From the NCBI GenBank assembly GCA_038503065.1, contig JBCAMK010000001.1, positions 1,984,001-2,048,000 of the forward strand: a DNA stretch of 64,000 nt, given 5' to 3'. Made by a program: the position numbers and the translations under genes. Shown piece after piece: positions 23,678 through 36,532 of the stretch (its first letter is position 1; each line of letters begins with the position of its first letter). The DNA comes from Paragyromitra xinjiangensis (taxonomy: Eukaryota > Ascomycota > Pezizomycetes > Pezizales > Discinaceae). Below the pieces are notes generated by a model. That model ran no database searches and was not told the origin of the DNA. It worked only from the letters and a program-made list of their open reading frames with translations.

Positions 23678-26600
23678 TCAGTCCTCTATTTCGAGCTCAT
23701 CTGGGCCCCCGCGTCCAATAATCTGGTCTCTTAAAACCGCTGGAGGTATCTTGCCGATCAACGTGTCAAAGACCTCGTCTGTGTCTGCTATTCCCCCGAG
23801 GCTCTCCATAATTCCCCATGCATATAGCATAGGGCTCTGGCGCTCCCGCTGGGCCTTCTCGATCAATGTATCGATCGTTTGGAGATTAACTAGACGCTCG
23901 GTGTTTTGCTCTTCCTTTTGCCCGATGCGGCGGACCCGACTCCATGCCTGATGCTCCGATGCATAGGAAAGACCTTGCTCTACCATGATGGTATCCGAGC
24001 ATTGATAGTGAAGATTGATGCCCTCGTTGCTGCAGAGATAGGAGAGGACCAGAACGTCGATGTCCTTGGTTTTATTGAATGAATCCTTTATTTTGTCACG
24101 ATTCTTATTGCTTAGACCACTGTAGACAGCGAAGCAGGTAATCCCGAGCAGTCGAACGTACTAGTTTTATGTTAGAACATGATCGAGCGATTAAGAGATC
24201 AAGTGGGGCCGACGCCGACGCCAACACTGACGCTGACGCCAACACTGACACTGACGCTGACGCCAACACTGACACTGACACTGACACTGACACTGACACT
24301 GACACTGACAGAAGGCTACTTACTTCTTGAATTAGCCATTGCGACAGAGGCCAATAGACCCACAATATAACCTTCTTCCCGCCCAAAGTGACCAACATCA
24401 GCAAAAAAAAAATTGCGCCCAATAGGTACATATTCCGCCCGACCGCCTGCTGCGCCCGGGCGACACTAGCTGCCCACTGCGCTTTCCCCAGGCGCCGCTT
24501 GCTGCCAGCAGCGCTTCCGGGCGACCTCCTACCATCCGGCAGCGCTGGGCGGCAGCTTGAGTACTTAGCATTTTTCGATCGAATTTTTCTAAGTCCCTGA
24601 GAACTCGGGACTTAGCAGAATTCACTTCACTCGCCTCCCTGGCACTTAGCGATTTTCAAAAAATCTGGAGGTCGCTTAGTCATCACTTTGTAGTCGCCAA
24701 GTCGTCGCCAAGTCGTCGCCAAAGCAACGCCTAGTAAGACAGCAATCTCCACCTCCCCCTATTCCTTCCCGTCTCTCCTCCCCCTATTCACTCCCACCCA
24801 TTCCCCACCTCGCTGTACCATAGTACTTTGTTGACATCGTGACTTTTAGGCCCGAAGTACTAAGCTCTGCTTGCAAAGAACCTCCCAAGTAACGTCTTGA
24901 TTCCGTTTATTTGACTCCCGCTGATCTGCCTCCTAGACTCGCTTTGATCCGCTGCTTCACCTTCCTCTGCCTCCGCTGGCTGCCTGCTTCGCTGCTTCGC
25001 TGCTTCCGCCTAAGCAAGCTCAGGAGGCGGCTCAATTGGCTGATCGATCCGCTGCCTGAGCTTCCGCTGCCTCAGTCAATTGATCGATTCGCTGCAGCAG
25101 CCTCCGCAGCCTCCGCCATATGGTCGATCCGCTGCCTGAGCCTGAGCCTGAGCCTGCGCCAATAGGTCGATTCGCTGCCTGAGCTTCCGCCGCCTCCTGG
25201 AGGTCGTCGATCTGCTGCCTGAGCTTCCTCCGCCTCCGCCACATGGTCGATTCGCTGCCTGAGCTTCCGCTGCCTCAGTCAATTGATCGATTCCACGCCG
25301 CAGCAGCCTCCGCTGCCTCCGCCATGTGGTCGATTCGCTGCCTGAGCTTCCGCCGCCTCCTGGAGGTCGTCAATCTGCTGCCTGAGCTTCCTCCGCCTCC
25401 GCCATATAGTCGATTCGCTTCCTGAGCTTCCGCTGCCTGCGCCACATGGTCGATTTGCTGCAGCCGCCTCCGCTGCCTGCGCCAATAAGTCAATTCGCTG
25501 CCTGAGCTTCCGCCGCCTCAGTCAATTGATCGATTCGCTGCAGCAGCCTCCGCAGCCTCCGCCATATGGTCGATTCGCTGCCTGAGCCTGAGCCTGAGCC
25601 TGAGCCTGCGCCTCCGCCACATGGTCGATTCGCTGCCTGAGCTTCCGCTGCCTGCGCCATATGGTCAATTCGCTGCTTGAGCCTGAGCCTGCGCCTGAGC
25701 CTGCGCCTGAGCCTGCGCCTGAGCCTGCGCCTGCGCCTGCGCCAATAGGTCAATTCGCCTCCTGCCTCTGGCAGGTCGTCGACTCGCTGCTGCAGCTTCC
25801 ACAGAAGCTAGTTTACCTGCGACCTCGATATTTGTACATAGATATATAGATAGATACATAGAATAAAGCAATTGTCAATGATATTGGTTCCATACAAGTG
25901 ATTCCCGAATATTCCGGGCCCTATACAAGCATACTGTGCAAATCCATTCTACAGGGCGAACTGCTGCCAAAATTCTGCGGCAGCGAGGGACCACCCACGC
26001 CCAGAAGCAGCCCACTACACCACTTGCTACAGGAGGAAACGACCTCCTCCAGGCGGTCAAAGGCCTAGAACCCATGCCTCCCGGGCGCGCCGAGGTGCTG
26101 CAGCAACCTAACAGAAGGGTAACATTCCGCCCGACCGCCCCGACCTCCAGGCGGCCGGGGCGGCTTTATCAATTTTTGCTGATGAATTCGTGCAATCGAT
26201 CTTTGAGTCGACCCAATTTTGGACTGCAGAATTCCATTGCCCGGACCATATCCTCATCGCTCATGTTGGCCATAGATTCCGGGTAGAAATCTGTTCCCCT
26301 GTCCGGCATTTGCTCGCGGAACTTCGTCAGCAGAGATTTCACCTTCAAACGGTGTGGACGGCCTTCATCCGCCCGGTCCTTGCTGAATAAGTTCTCCGTG
26401 GAAAACTCCTCGGCAAAGGAAGCATAGGCAAGCAAAGGGGACAATGAAACCAAACGAATATAACGCCAACGGGGGCCAAATTTATGGCCTGGAATTGGCG
26501 CTTGCTGCCCTTCTGCTATTGACCTGCCAAAAGAAGCGCGTATTTGGGCATAATTGTCGACTAGGAAGGAATAAACATCCTTGGATCCGTCATCTGCGAA

Positions 26601-29600
26601 CTGCAGGCGAGTGGTGACAGTCTTCATGACGGGTATATCGATAATCGGCTTACCCACCCGTAACGGAATCCTGCTGACCATCGAGCGGCGGAGTATCAGA
26701 GTACGCAAAATCTCTTGCGCATATCCTCCCACTATCCGCAGGGAGTCTGACAAATGTTGCCGCTGGCTCGGGGTGATCATTCCTGTGCGCTGGAGGTGCT
26801 GCAACTTCGATGCATTATTGAGATTGCCCCAGATAAAGGCGTTCAGGGCTTTTGTTGTGCAGTGGACATAAGAGCCATGTGCCTTATAATCCCGGAACGG
26901 ATCTGCGACAGGAGTAAAGGCTGCATCCAGATTATTTCCGTCCACGCTGGGTCGATCAGGGTTTTGGAACCACGCTCCTAACTCGGAGTGGGGTTTGTTG
27001 GGAAACGTATGTGGGGGCAGGAGGTCCGATAGCCACTCAGGCCGTTGTAGGAACCGACATACCCACACGGAGGTCTGACATGGTACTTACTAGAGGGTGG
27101 CCGTTACCATCCATTTGGCGCCTGGATTTAGCGAGTCCAAATTTTTTGCCCACATTGCCATGGCATTGTTTGGGTCGCTGCGGGAAAGTAATCCTGTGGT
27201 GGGGCTAATGACGCCTGCTGGGGGGGCGCCGGACACTCGGAAGCGATGAGCTTCGTCGAGTACTAAACGCTGAGGAAGCAAGACTTCAGTACCCCAAAAT
27301 CTTCGGCCCCGGAAGTCCTTGGTGTTCAACGTTTCATCAACGTTTCCTTTGTGGTAATGATGACATGGCGCCACGGGAATTTGCTGGCAGAGTTGATTTG
27401 GTGCCAAGCCCTCCTATCGAAAAAGTGTTGCCGTAGTGGAGAATCGGGTGAGTAGAGTGTTGCTACGAATTGCCTCTTGCCATTCCGAAATCATTGGAAC
27501 CGGACTAAAGATCACAAACGTCAGAGTCAGTACTGACAGTGTCAGAGTGAGTGTCAGAGTTATTGGTACCAGATTATCAACGTCGGTCCCATGAAGATCT
27601 TATCCGGGTTCCGGGGCTTCATATCTCCTCCTTGAGTGTCCCTTCCGTTTTGGATCGTTCGTAGGTCCCGAGAGCCTGCTGGTAGAATTCCGTAGTCAAG
27701 TTTTGCTGGACCCGACGTGCTTCGTACTCATGAGCTTGAATACACAGTAGTCCCAGCAGTGTCATTGTCTGGTTGGTCCGAGTCAGGAATAAGAAATAAT
27801 ATCAGAGTGATGTGGAACGGTTTGATTGAACACTTACTTTACCCGTGCCACAGTCATCAGCGAGAGTCCCCATATGCTAAACCCTCTTCCTTTTCCTTCA
27901 TCCAATTGATGCCGATTATCTGGTGGTCCATAAATTTGAATGGAGGTTTGATCAATGGAAAAGCCCGTGTCGCCGGGTCTATGCCCAAGGCAGTGAACGA
28001 CTCTTGGAGATTCTCCCTTTGGAAGATCTCGTTATCCAGGATTCTGTGCAACCTAAATTAAACGCCGACTGTCAGAGTGTACTGTCAGAGTGGGTTGTCA
28101 GAGCATGACTCGTACCATTCAACACTAGCTGTATCTCCTTCGGCGTCATCGGGCCCTTCCTTCCGAGAATCATCTCCAGTCTCACCAAGAACTATTTTAT
28201 CGAATGGAGCCCCGGCAATTAGATCAAAGTCGGCATCTGTGTTGATCAGAACCTTCGGCCTGGGTTTAACCTGGCTGTCAGGCCCGCCCCGGCCAATGCC
28301 GGTGAGACGCCGCGTGGGTTTCACTATTTCACCGATATCTGGTTCCGACTGCGAACTGGCCGAATCTTCGCTGCTATCCGCCGGTGGGTTATCCCCCCCC
28401 TCCCCCCCCTCCTCCCCCCCTTCCTCCCCCCCTTCCTCCTTCCCTTCCTCCCCCCCCTCCCCTCCTTCTGCTTCCCCTTCCCTCCAGATGCGCCCTGATC
28501 CTCCCCTCCCCTCCCTTCCTCCCTCTGCTTCCCCTTCCCTTCAGCTGCGCCCTGATCTTCTGTTTCATCCTCCATCGGGTCCTGCTCATCAATGGGTGTG
28601 GGTGTTCTAGCAGCCAGGCCTGATTGCCTAGCCGGGTTGCGCGCGGGGGATAGCGTCTCCTGGGGCCGGTCAGGCATTTCAACATCTTGATCTTCAGGAG
28701 CTTCGTTGCCAATGCGAAGGTTTGCCACTCTGCTGGTGGATCGCCGGAGGCTTTGGTCGGTCCTCTCCCTCTCCCTCTCCCTCTCCCTCTCCTCATTGTC
28801 TGCGGTATCGTTGTTTTCGTCCTGCGCTGCCGACTCTGACACTGACACATGGGGAGGTGCTGGGGCTGGAGCTGGAGCTTGTGGAGCGGTCGTGAGTGAT
28901 ACCATTAAGATCCCCATGCGGCTAGCATTGGATCCACCAAACTGCGAATCCGCCTCTGTAAGCTCATAATCGTCCAGATCAAACTTCGGTTGCGGTGATG
29001 GCGTGGTGCTGGCCAAGTACTGAGCGACTCGTAACCCAAGGAAAGATAGGCCATATTCGGTCTCTACCCAGCGCTCGAAGTCACCCCAGTACTGCAGGCG
29101 GCGTTGGATGTTTGCCTGAAACTTTAGGGCGCTCCTTTTCGGCACTTCCGGTGGGTGATTATCCCATACCATTTGAAGATCGACTCGTTTCTCAATCGTG
29201 GGTTCCGGATCTCCACGGTCTTCCACTCGAATCCTGCTGCGTGGTGGGCTCCCAGAGTCTCGCTGGGATGGAGCTGTACGGGCTGCAGGGACGGCATCGC
29301 GCCTTGCCAAAGTTCGAGACCGAGAAGTACTCCTAGCACCAGTGCTTCTTCTAGCACCGACCTGGGTCGAAGGAGAGGCTTGAGAGGTAGAAGGGGCCCG
29401 GGTTGCTGGCCTTCTCGCACTTGAGGTGGTGGTCGAAGGAGTGGCAGACGAAGAAGAAGTGCCTGCGGTTGCTGATCGTCGAGATGCCCTTGGAGTAGTA
29501 GCTACAGAAGCCGGAGCTGGAGCCGCTGGCCGTCTCGGGGTGGCAGCCGGGGTGCCGCCACTGCGTACGGCCTGCCGAGCAGCACAGCCTAGAACCCGAT

Positions 29601-30060
29601 GGGCATCGCGAATATCGTTGAGAACTACGGGATCATTGGGACCAAGAGCAAAAAAAACCCGAGCACCATCGACTAGGCCCTCGAGTATGGTCATATATTC
29701 CTATTTATATCAAGAGATGTCAGAGTGTGCGATGTCAGAGTGTGCGATGTCAGAGATAACCGATGTCAGAGTACGTGATGTCAGAGTGGGTGTTTAGATT
29801 GATATACCTGAAGTTTTCCCACAGGTTGCTGGCCGGCGGGGACAATATTCCTTGTGGTAACTTGCGCTAGTGAAGGCGACTGAGCAGTGGCATACTTCGT
29901 CTTCCATGCTACTAGCTCAAACGGCATCGGTAACAGCATCTGAGCCGAGAAATTCCTGCGTCTCCGACTTGTCCAACTTAAAGGCAGTTCTCACATTTTC
30001 GACGGTATAATTAGATGCGGCTATCGGCCACTCTCGAATATTACCACCTGCTTGTGCCAT
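23678..30060 (-). pseudogene. SNF2-type ATPase gene of inner element (decayed, split by copy A)
   Basis: Begins MAQAGG at 30060; first intron 29701-29807; ends DELEIED at 23678. The N-terminal ~450 residues are low-complexity (Ala/Pro/Ser-rich, then Gly/Arg/Lys-rich). The helicase core follows: HQIIGINWMKEKEEG, the Walker A region LADDCGTGK, the DEAH box (RLVLDEAHRFR), WMVTATL as motif III, and on the other side of copy A a C-lobe with LSYLCSNEGINLHYQCSDTIM and HQAWSRVRRIGQKEE, typical of SNF2 motifs V-VI. SNF2 ATPases move along DNA and remodel nucleosomes. Lesions: 2-bp loss near 29,920 (outer copy intact there), frame change in a G-run near 28,396, 2-bp loss just before Walker A (~27,873), and the insertion at 24396-26184. 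An intron near 24,210-24,310 is a GACACTGACGCT minisatellite. Confidence 0.82.
24396..26184 (+). mobile_element. CATCAG element copy A (non-autonomous, 1.79 kb)
   Basis: Starts CATCAGCAAAA and ends TTTTTGCTGATG, flanked by aa on both sides (2-bp duplication). Left ~650 bp: unique, GC-rich then CTAAGT/GTCGCCAA repeats. Centre (25,050-25,790): tandem units of roughly 25 and 60-75 bp around TCGATTCGCTGCCTGAGC, ending in a GAGCCTGCGCCT minisatellite. Right ~390 bp: unique. Open frames across the repeats (Ala-Gln and Arg-rich) follow from the repeat unit and are not genes. Inserted in the C-terminal part of the SNF2-type gene. Nearly identical to copies B, D and E. Confidence 0.92.
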
Positions 30061-30452
30061 TGTCAAGTCGCTATCAGAGTAGGTATGCTAGTGCTGTCAA
30101 AGAAGTCGCTTGGGTGGAGGACTCGGATAGGCGAGTATAGACTTGCAGCTAGCCGGGCGAGCGGTCTCTTTATATACATAGCGGGGTATAGTCCTCTGAC
30201 GTTGATTGTTCGATGTCTCTGATGCCCAAATGCTGCTTCCCGAGATTGCAAGGGTGGTGGTGGTTGTGGTGGTGGTGGTGGTGGTGGTGGTAGTGATGGC
30301 GAGGCGGAAGCGGAGGTTGAGGTTGCTGTGTTTGTTCAATGACGTTGGCGGCTGGTCTAGCCAGGTTAGGTGCTTCCGGCTGCAGCCTCGTTTCCCGATT
30401 CGGCTTATCCCTTTAACAAGCAAACAAAGGCAGTCAACAGCCACCAACGAAT
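30061..30452. promoter_or_regulatory. 5' spacer between SNF2-type and transposase genes, inner copy
   Basis: Between the divergent SNF2-type (-) and transposase (+) genes; the same stretch in the outer copy is 53,235-53,789. It contains a GGT trinucleotide run (30,253-30,298). It should hold both promoters, by position only. Here it has been enlarged by the solo LTR and copy B. Confidence 0.5.
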
Positions 30453-30457
30453 CTGAC

Positions 30458-33314
30458 TGCATCAGCAAAAATTGATAAAGCCGCCCCGGCCGCCTGGAGG
30501 TCGGGGCGGTCGGGCGGAATGTTACCCTTCTGTTAGGTTGCTGCAGCACCTCGGCGCGCCCGGGAGGCATGGGTTCTAGGCCTTTGACCGCCTGGAGGAG
30601 GTCGTTTCCTCCTGTAGCAAGTGGTGTAGTGGGCTGCTTCTGGGCGTGGGTGGTCCCTCGCTGCCGCAGAATTTTGGCAGCAGTTCGCCCTGTAGAATGG
30701 ATTTGCACAGTATGCTTGTATAGGGCCCGGAATATTCGGGAATCACTTGTATGGAACCAATATCATTGACAATTGCTTTATTCTATGTATCTATCTATAT
30801 ATCTATGTACAAATATCGAGGTCGCAGGTAAACTAGCTTCTGTGGAAGCTGCAGCAGCGAGTCGACGACCTGCCAGAGGCAGGAGGCGAATTGACCTATT
30901 GGCGCAGGCGCAGGCGCAGGCTCAGGCGCAGGCTCAGGCGCAGGCTCAGGCGCAGGCTCAGGCGCAGGCTCAGGCGCAGGCTCAGGCGCAGGCTCAGGCT
31001 CAAGCAGCGAATTGACCATATGGCGCAGGCAGCGGAAGCTCAGGCAGCGAATCGACCATGTGGCGGAGGCGCAGGCTCAGGCTCAGGCTCAGGCTCAGGC
31101 AGCGAATCGACCATATGGCGGAGGCTGCGGAGGCTGCTGCAGCGAATCGATCAATTGACTGAGGCGGCGGAAGCTCAGGCAGCGAATTGACTTATTGGCG
31201 CAGGCAGCGGAGGCGGCTGCAGCAAATCGACCATGTGGCGCAGGCAGCGGAAGCTCAGGAAGCGAATCGACTATATGGCGGAGGCGGAGGAAGCTCAGGC
31301 AGCAGATTGACGACCTCCCGGAGGCGGCGGAAGCTCAGGCAGCGCGAATCGACCATATGGCGGAGGCAGCGGAGGCTGCTGCAGCGAATCGATCAATTGA
31401 CTGAGGCAGCGGAAGCTCAGGCAGCGAATCGACCATGTGGCGGAGGCGGAGGAAGCTCAGGCAGCAGATCGACGACCTCCAGGAGGCGGCGGAAGCTCAG
31501 GCAGCGAATCGACCTATTGGCGCAGGCTCAGGCTCAGGCTCAGGCAGCGGATCGACCATATGGCGGAGGCTGCGGAGGCTGCTGCAGCGAATCGATCAAT
31601 TGACTGAGGCAGCGGAAGCTCAGGCAGCGGATCGATCAGCCAATTGAGCCGCCTCCTGAGCTTGCTTAGGCGGAAGCAGCGAAGCAGCGAAGCAGGCAGC
31701 CAGCGGAGGCAGAGGAAGCTGAAGCAGCGGATCAAAGCGAGTCTAGGAGGCAGATCAGCGGGAGTCAAATAAACGGAATCAAGACGTTACTTGGGAGGTT
31801 CTTTGCAAGCAGAGCTTAGTACTTCGGGCCTAAAAGTCACGATGTCAACAAAGTACTATGGTACAGCGAGGTGGGGAATGGGTGGGAGTGAATAGGGGGA
31901 GGAGAGACGGGAAGGAATAGGGGGAGGTGGAGATTGCTGTCTTACTAGGCGTTGCTTTGGCGACGACTTGGCGACGACTTGGCGACTACAAAGTGATGAC
32001 TAAGCGACCTCCAGATTTTTTGAAAATCGCTAAGTGCCAGGGAGGCGAGTGAAGTGAATTCTGCTAAGTCCCGAGTTCTCAGGGACTTAGAAAAATTCGA
32101 TCGAAAAATGCTAAGTACTCAAGCTGCCGCCCAGCGCTGCCGGATGGTAGGAGGTCGCCCGGAAGCGCTGCTGGCAGCAAGCGGCGCCTGGGGAAAGCGC
32201 AGTGGGCAGCTAGTGTCGCCCGGGCGCAGCAGGCGGTCGGGCGGAATATGTACCTATTGGGCGCAATTTTTTTTTTGCTGATGTGTAAGACCGGTACTTT
32301 GCACCACTACTGAATTCTAAGCGAAGCTTTAGATAGCTCTCTAGACTCTGTAACTCGACCGGCTACTATCCGTAGCACAATACCCGAGCGCACGTCCTGA
32401 CAACTTCTTATGAACCGCACAAAGGCAACGATAGTTTAAGCGAGATAAGGGTAGGGGCTGTTCCGTTGAAAGAACTTTCTCAATAGGAAGGACACGAGTG
32501 TTGAAGCGCGAAGCTATGCTAAACAATTCGATACGATGGAGAATTTATCACGGAACAAAGTATGTTGGTAACAAAATAATATTGATAAGGCTCGTTCTTC
32601 CTCGATGATGATCGACTCAGAATTGACGTCCAATGCAAGAGTATTTATATCCCGTCCTCTTTACTACTGTGTGTTCTTTGTAGCTTGGGTCGACGGACTA
32701 AACTATCTACTATTACAAATTGAACTAACTCGCTTATCCATTTATCCGACATCCTATCGGCGGCTCGATATCTCCAACTTCCGACGCTTACCCCTCGTTC
32801 AGTAATCTTCGGATCGCCGTGGCGATGATAATGGTTGCGAGGGTTGCGTTCGCCCGATCGAGTAGGTGGTTACACGATATCGTTTTGTTGCGACAGCTGG
32901 TGTTTGGAGCCCCGTAGCGCGGGCAGGAGACCTCTGATGACTAATCCGAATAGCCCACGTGACTCGGCGCCCCAAGTTGCCCTATGAAGACCTCTCATAC
33001 ATACCCTCCGGGTCACGTTCCGCGGGAAGGGCGCCGTTGACGACCAAAGGGTTACTTTTAGTCTCCGGGACGCGGATATTTTGCGGGTGTCCCCCCTTCT
33101 CGATCTACTCGCTGCTGAAGGCAGGGTAACGGCCGGGTAACCGGGGAAGGCAGGGTAACTGCCTGGGAATAGGCTGGGAAGGCCAATATCGCAACAGGCA
33201 GCCACAGAGGGGTCCAACGAAGACGGGAAGGTGACCAAATGGAAGGTAGGGTAACTCCCTACGTAGGTAGGGTAACAGGGAGACCACTGCACGCCTATAG
33301 CCATAGGTATAACA
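30458..33314 (+). mobile_element. solo LTR (1.03 kb) split by copy B
   Basis: TG at 30458-30459, then copy B, then TAAGACCGG... to ...GGTATAACA at 33314. Together these make a TG...CA unit of about 1,031 bp flanked by ctgac on both sides (30453-30457 and 33315-33319). A 5-bp duplication and TG/CA ends are what an LTR retrotransposon leaves after LTR-LTR recombination. The outer giant element has the unoccupied site near 53,630. No internal coding sequence. It is unrelated by eye to the Ty3 LTRs at 57.7-59.1 kb. Confidence 0.82.
30460..32283 (-). mobile_element. CATCAG element copy B (inverted, 1.82 kb)
   Basis: Reverse-oriented relative to A. Flanked by tg on both sides (30458-30459, 32284-32285). 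It sits exactly after the first two bases of the solo LTR. It has the longest GAGCCTGCGCCT minisatellite of the five copies and is otherwise almost identical to A and D. Confidence 0.92.
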
Positions 33315-33476
33315 CTGACCTACAATCCAGCTTATATACGTCCGCCCAGATCTCACCACGTCAGAGTTAGAGTCGGTTGGTGTCAGTGTCAGTGTCAGTG
33401 TCAGAGCTAGAACCCTTTGTTTTTGCTTCGTTTGTTTGATTGTCTAACTTCAAGCAGCGATCCCGCCGCCCTTTCA
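33315..33476 (+). promoter_or_regulatory. leader region of inner transposase gene
   Basis: Contains a GTCAGAGTTAGAGT...GGTGTCAGTGTCAGTGTCAG cluster (33,360-33,410) just upstream of the transposase start, also present at 53,660-53,720 in the outer copy. Promoter function is assumed from position only. Confidence 0.4.
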
Positions 33477-36400
33477 ATGCCCTCTGGACTGGATTTTCTT
33501 TGTGGAATCTGCGGAAAGTCCTTTGTTAGCCCAGGTGGCTTGACTGTCCATCATCGTCGAACTCACAATAAGCAGTCCCGAGATCGTGTAAGGTTCGATG
33601 AAGACGACGCAGACAATAGCTGTCCCGGACAGGAGGAGGAGGAGGAGGAGGGTGCGCCCCGAAGACCAGATACTTTTCCTGATGCGGGCATCGCTCTACC
33701 ATGCCCACCAGTAACTCATCCATGTGATAGCCCCGATTGGCATCCTTTGTTTCCTTTCGAATCAAAGTTACAATGGGACTTCTGCCGTACCCATGTAGAG
33801 GAGAATACGGGAAAGGCCGCCCTGGATCGTATGATACGTCGTGGAATATTCAATGATAAGATCAATATTAAAAGTGCCGATCATTTCCGCGAGTTGATAC
33901 ATGCTATGGATGACGGACTTGACTGCGAATGGATGGAGGGTACGGTTAATATCGAAGGTGAAAAGGTGGAATACTGGTATCGAGATCCAATGGCAATCCT
34001 AAGATATCTTTTCGGCCACCTACCTTTCAAAGACCACTTGACTTATTCTCCGATAAAGGATTATGGTTCCGACGGCAAACGATTATATTCTGAGATGTGG
34101 ACAGGCAACTGGTGGTGGCGGCAACAGGTAAAAGCCCTTCTAGTCTCGGCTCCCTGACTCTGACACTGACACTGACACTGACACTGACACTGACACCGAT
34201 GTTTATATTGACTTCGAACTAGGAGAACGCTCCCAAGGGGGCAACGATTGCACCGATTATTATCGGTAGCGACAAAACAATGCTATCCACATTGAGCGGT
34301 GATAAGAGTGCATGGCCAGTATATATGTCGGTTGGAAACCTCGCGAAAAAGAAACGACGAGCCGTCAGAATGAATGGGTTGGTCTTGCTTGGAATCCTCC
34401 CTAAAATCCCAAAGAACCCAAAGAAGAGAAAAACGACGAGAAAGACCTTTCACGAGGCAATCCGGCAGATGTTGCGCCCTTTTGAATCCACAGGCCAGGA
34501 AGGGGCAGATGTCGTTTGTGCAGACGGATATACAAGGAAAGTCTTTCCCCGCATCGCGACATGGATAGCCGATTACCCAGAAATGGTCACTCTGACATTG
34601 GTAAAGTCTATGTGGTGCCCTAGGTGCGAATGCACCCCCGACAACTTAAGTACTCTGACTGGGGTCCCGCCTACCCCCAGAGATCCCACCCGCTATGCTC
34701 TAATGTCGACAGCGGAGCTCGAAGCCGTAGGGCAGTGGAGATTTGATTTCGAAAACTTTACCGCCCACCACGTTCACTGCAATATCTATCATGCAATCAA
34801 TCCAGACCGGCTTCATCAATTACTCAAGGGCGTCCTGAAGGACCATACATGGAAGTGGGTATGTACATATCTCGTACAGGAGCATGGACCACACGTCATC
34901 GCGGAGATTGATCAGCGGTTCGCAGAGATACCCCTGTTTAGTGATCTGAAGAACTTCGGTCACAAATTTTCCCAGATTTCTCAGTGGACGGGGGCAGAAT
35001 ACAAGCACATGCTGAAGGTGTGGATCGGGGTCTTAGCACCATTTTTTAAAAGACGACCGGAGCACTTGAGATGTCTGAAACATCTTACTGAATTCATTAT
35101 GTTTGCCGGCTATCACTCCCATACAGAGAACACCCTGGAAATGATGGATAAAGCAATGGCGGGCTACCAATCTCTTTAACTTCGTGGAATCCAGGGACTC
35201 TGGAAACTTTGACCGCATACCAAAGCTTCACATGATGCGCCATTACACCGAGTATACGCGACTTCGGATCATGTGACAACTCTGACACAGAGCAAAGTGA
35301 AGCCGCGCATTCCTGGATGATCAAAGAGGCCTATCGATCAACGAACAAGGTAAAGCCGCTTTTGCAAATGCTAAGATGGGAGGATAGATTGTTCAAACTT
35401 AAAGCACGAACCGCGCTGCTGCAACATCTGATAAAGACCGGCTCACGATGGGCAACAGTCTGTTTATCTCTTGTGGATGAGTTACGAGTCGGTCGGAAAG
35501 AAAGGAAAACTGTCATAAGTGGGCATATTCCCAAGCAAGTTTTGATGGGAAAACTGCAGCTACCGCGCCACATCAATGTGTCAGCGTCAGAGTTGACGCC
35601 CACGTCAGAGCTGGCCCCCACGTCAGAGCTGGCCCCCACGTCAGAGCTGGCGCCCACGTCAGAGTTGGCGCCCACGTCAGAGTTGGCGTCCGCGTCAGAG
35701 TTGCTGAAGCTTGTACGGGATTATCTCTTTACAATCCAATCCGGGGCGAACACTAGTTATCATTTGACACAATATCGAAGCAGTATCCCCTGGATTGCAG
35801 CACAAAAGGTTACGATGGGCACAGGAGTGGTGGCCAGCTTCCCTTCTCACAACGACCCGAGGAATTCTGCACAGAATTTGCGCGATGTGTGACCGATTGG
35901 AGGAGATGGCTCGGGACGACCACGTCCACATTCAAACAGAGCCTGGGGTTAGTCGGCCTACCCACAGCTACTTCAATGAGACTGGCTTGAAGCCGGCAGA
36001 GCTCATTTGTGTTTTCACCTTCATCGACAAGGTCCCGATGGAAATAAAGACAACGGTCGTCCAAAGTTTCGCAAAATAGGCCACGAACTGGCGTTGGTGG
36101 AATATCTGACTGTGATGAATGCCGGTAGGCCTAACCCAAACAGCGGGATGATAGAAGTCGGTAGACAATGGGGGGTATCGGATACCGGAGTCACGACAAA
36201 GCGGAGAATTATTCCATTGAGCCGTATATCCCGTCCTGTTCACCTCATCGCTGCAGAAGCAGGCAAAAAGGCGATATTTCATCAACAACTACATCGATCT
36301 AGAGATGTTTAACACGGTTTATGAGGCAAGGTCGTCGTTAGAGGGTCGGTGGCAGAGGTTCGGTGTCAGAGTGTTGGTGTCGAGTTGGTGTCAGAGTGTT

Positions 36401-36532
36401 GGTGTCGAGGCGAAGTCCGAGTGTGTCGAGATTGAGGACAACAAAGAGGGAATTCCTCCAGACCAGCAGCGTCTCATTTTCGACGGCAAGCTAGGCTACT
36501 CAGAAGGAGTCGACTTTGCACTTGGTCCTTAG
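33477..36532 (+). pseudogene. Plavaka transposase gene of inner element (frameshifted)
   Basis: Exon 1 is 33477-34127, intron 34128-34222 (filled with CTGACA repeats), then exon 2 from 34223. The N-terminus has a C2H2 finger (CGICGKSF...HHRRTH), then the WWW segment, GATIAPIIIGSDK and the cysteine pair WCPRCEC of Plavaka transposases. Compared with the outer gene it lost 5 bp near 35,177 (immediate stop), 2 bp near 35,254 and several more bases near 35,860, 35,915, 36,030 and 36,270. It carries one extra copy of the APTSEL repeat. The normal stop is mutated (TAT GAG instead of TAT TAA), so the last frame runs on into the ubiquitin-derived repeat. Confidence 0.88.

Noticed and set aside
24179..24370. 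Thr-Leu-Thr repeat protein frame
   Set aside because: Encoded by the GACACTGACGCT minisatellite within an intron of the SNF2-type gene.
25032..25871. Many overlapping frames encoding Ala-Gln, Pro-Glu-Ala or Arg-rich repeats in copies A-E (also 30.8-31.6, 38.9-39.6, 42.2-43.0, 45.4-46.2 kb)
   Set aside because: All six frames stay open because the repeat unit lacks stops; composition follows the minisatellite and nothing resembles a conserved protein.
28384..28623. Polyproline frame on the plus strand
   Set aside because: Lies opposite the Gly/Arg-rich low-complexity part of the SNF2-type gene in a homopurine/homopyrimidine tract.
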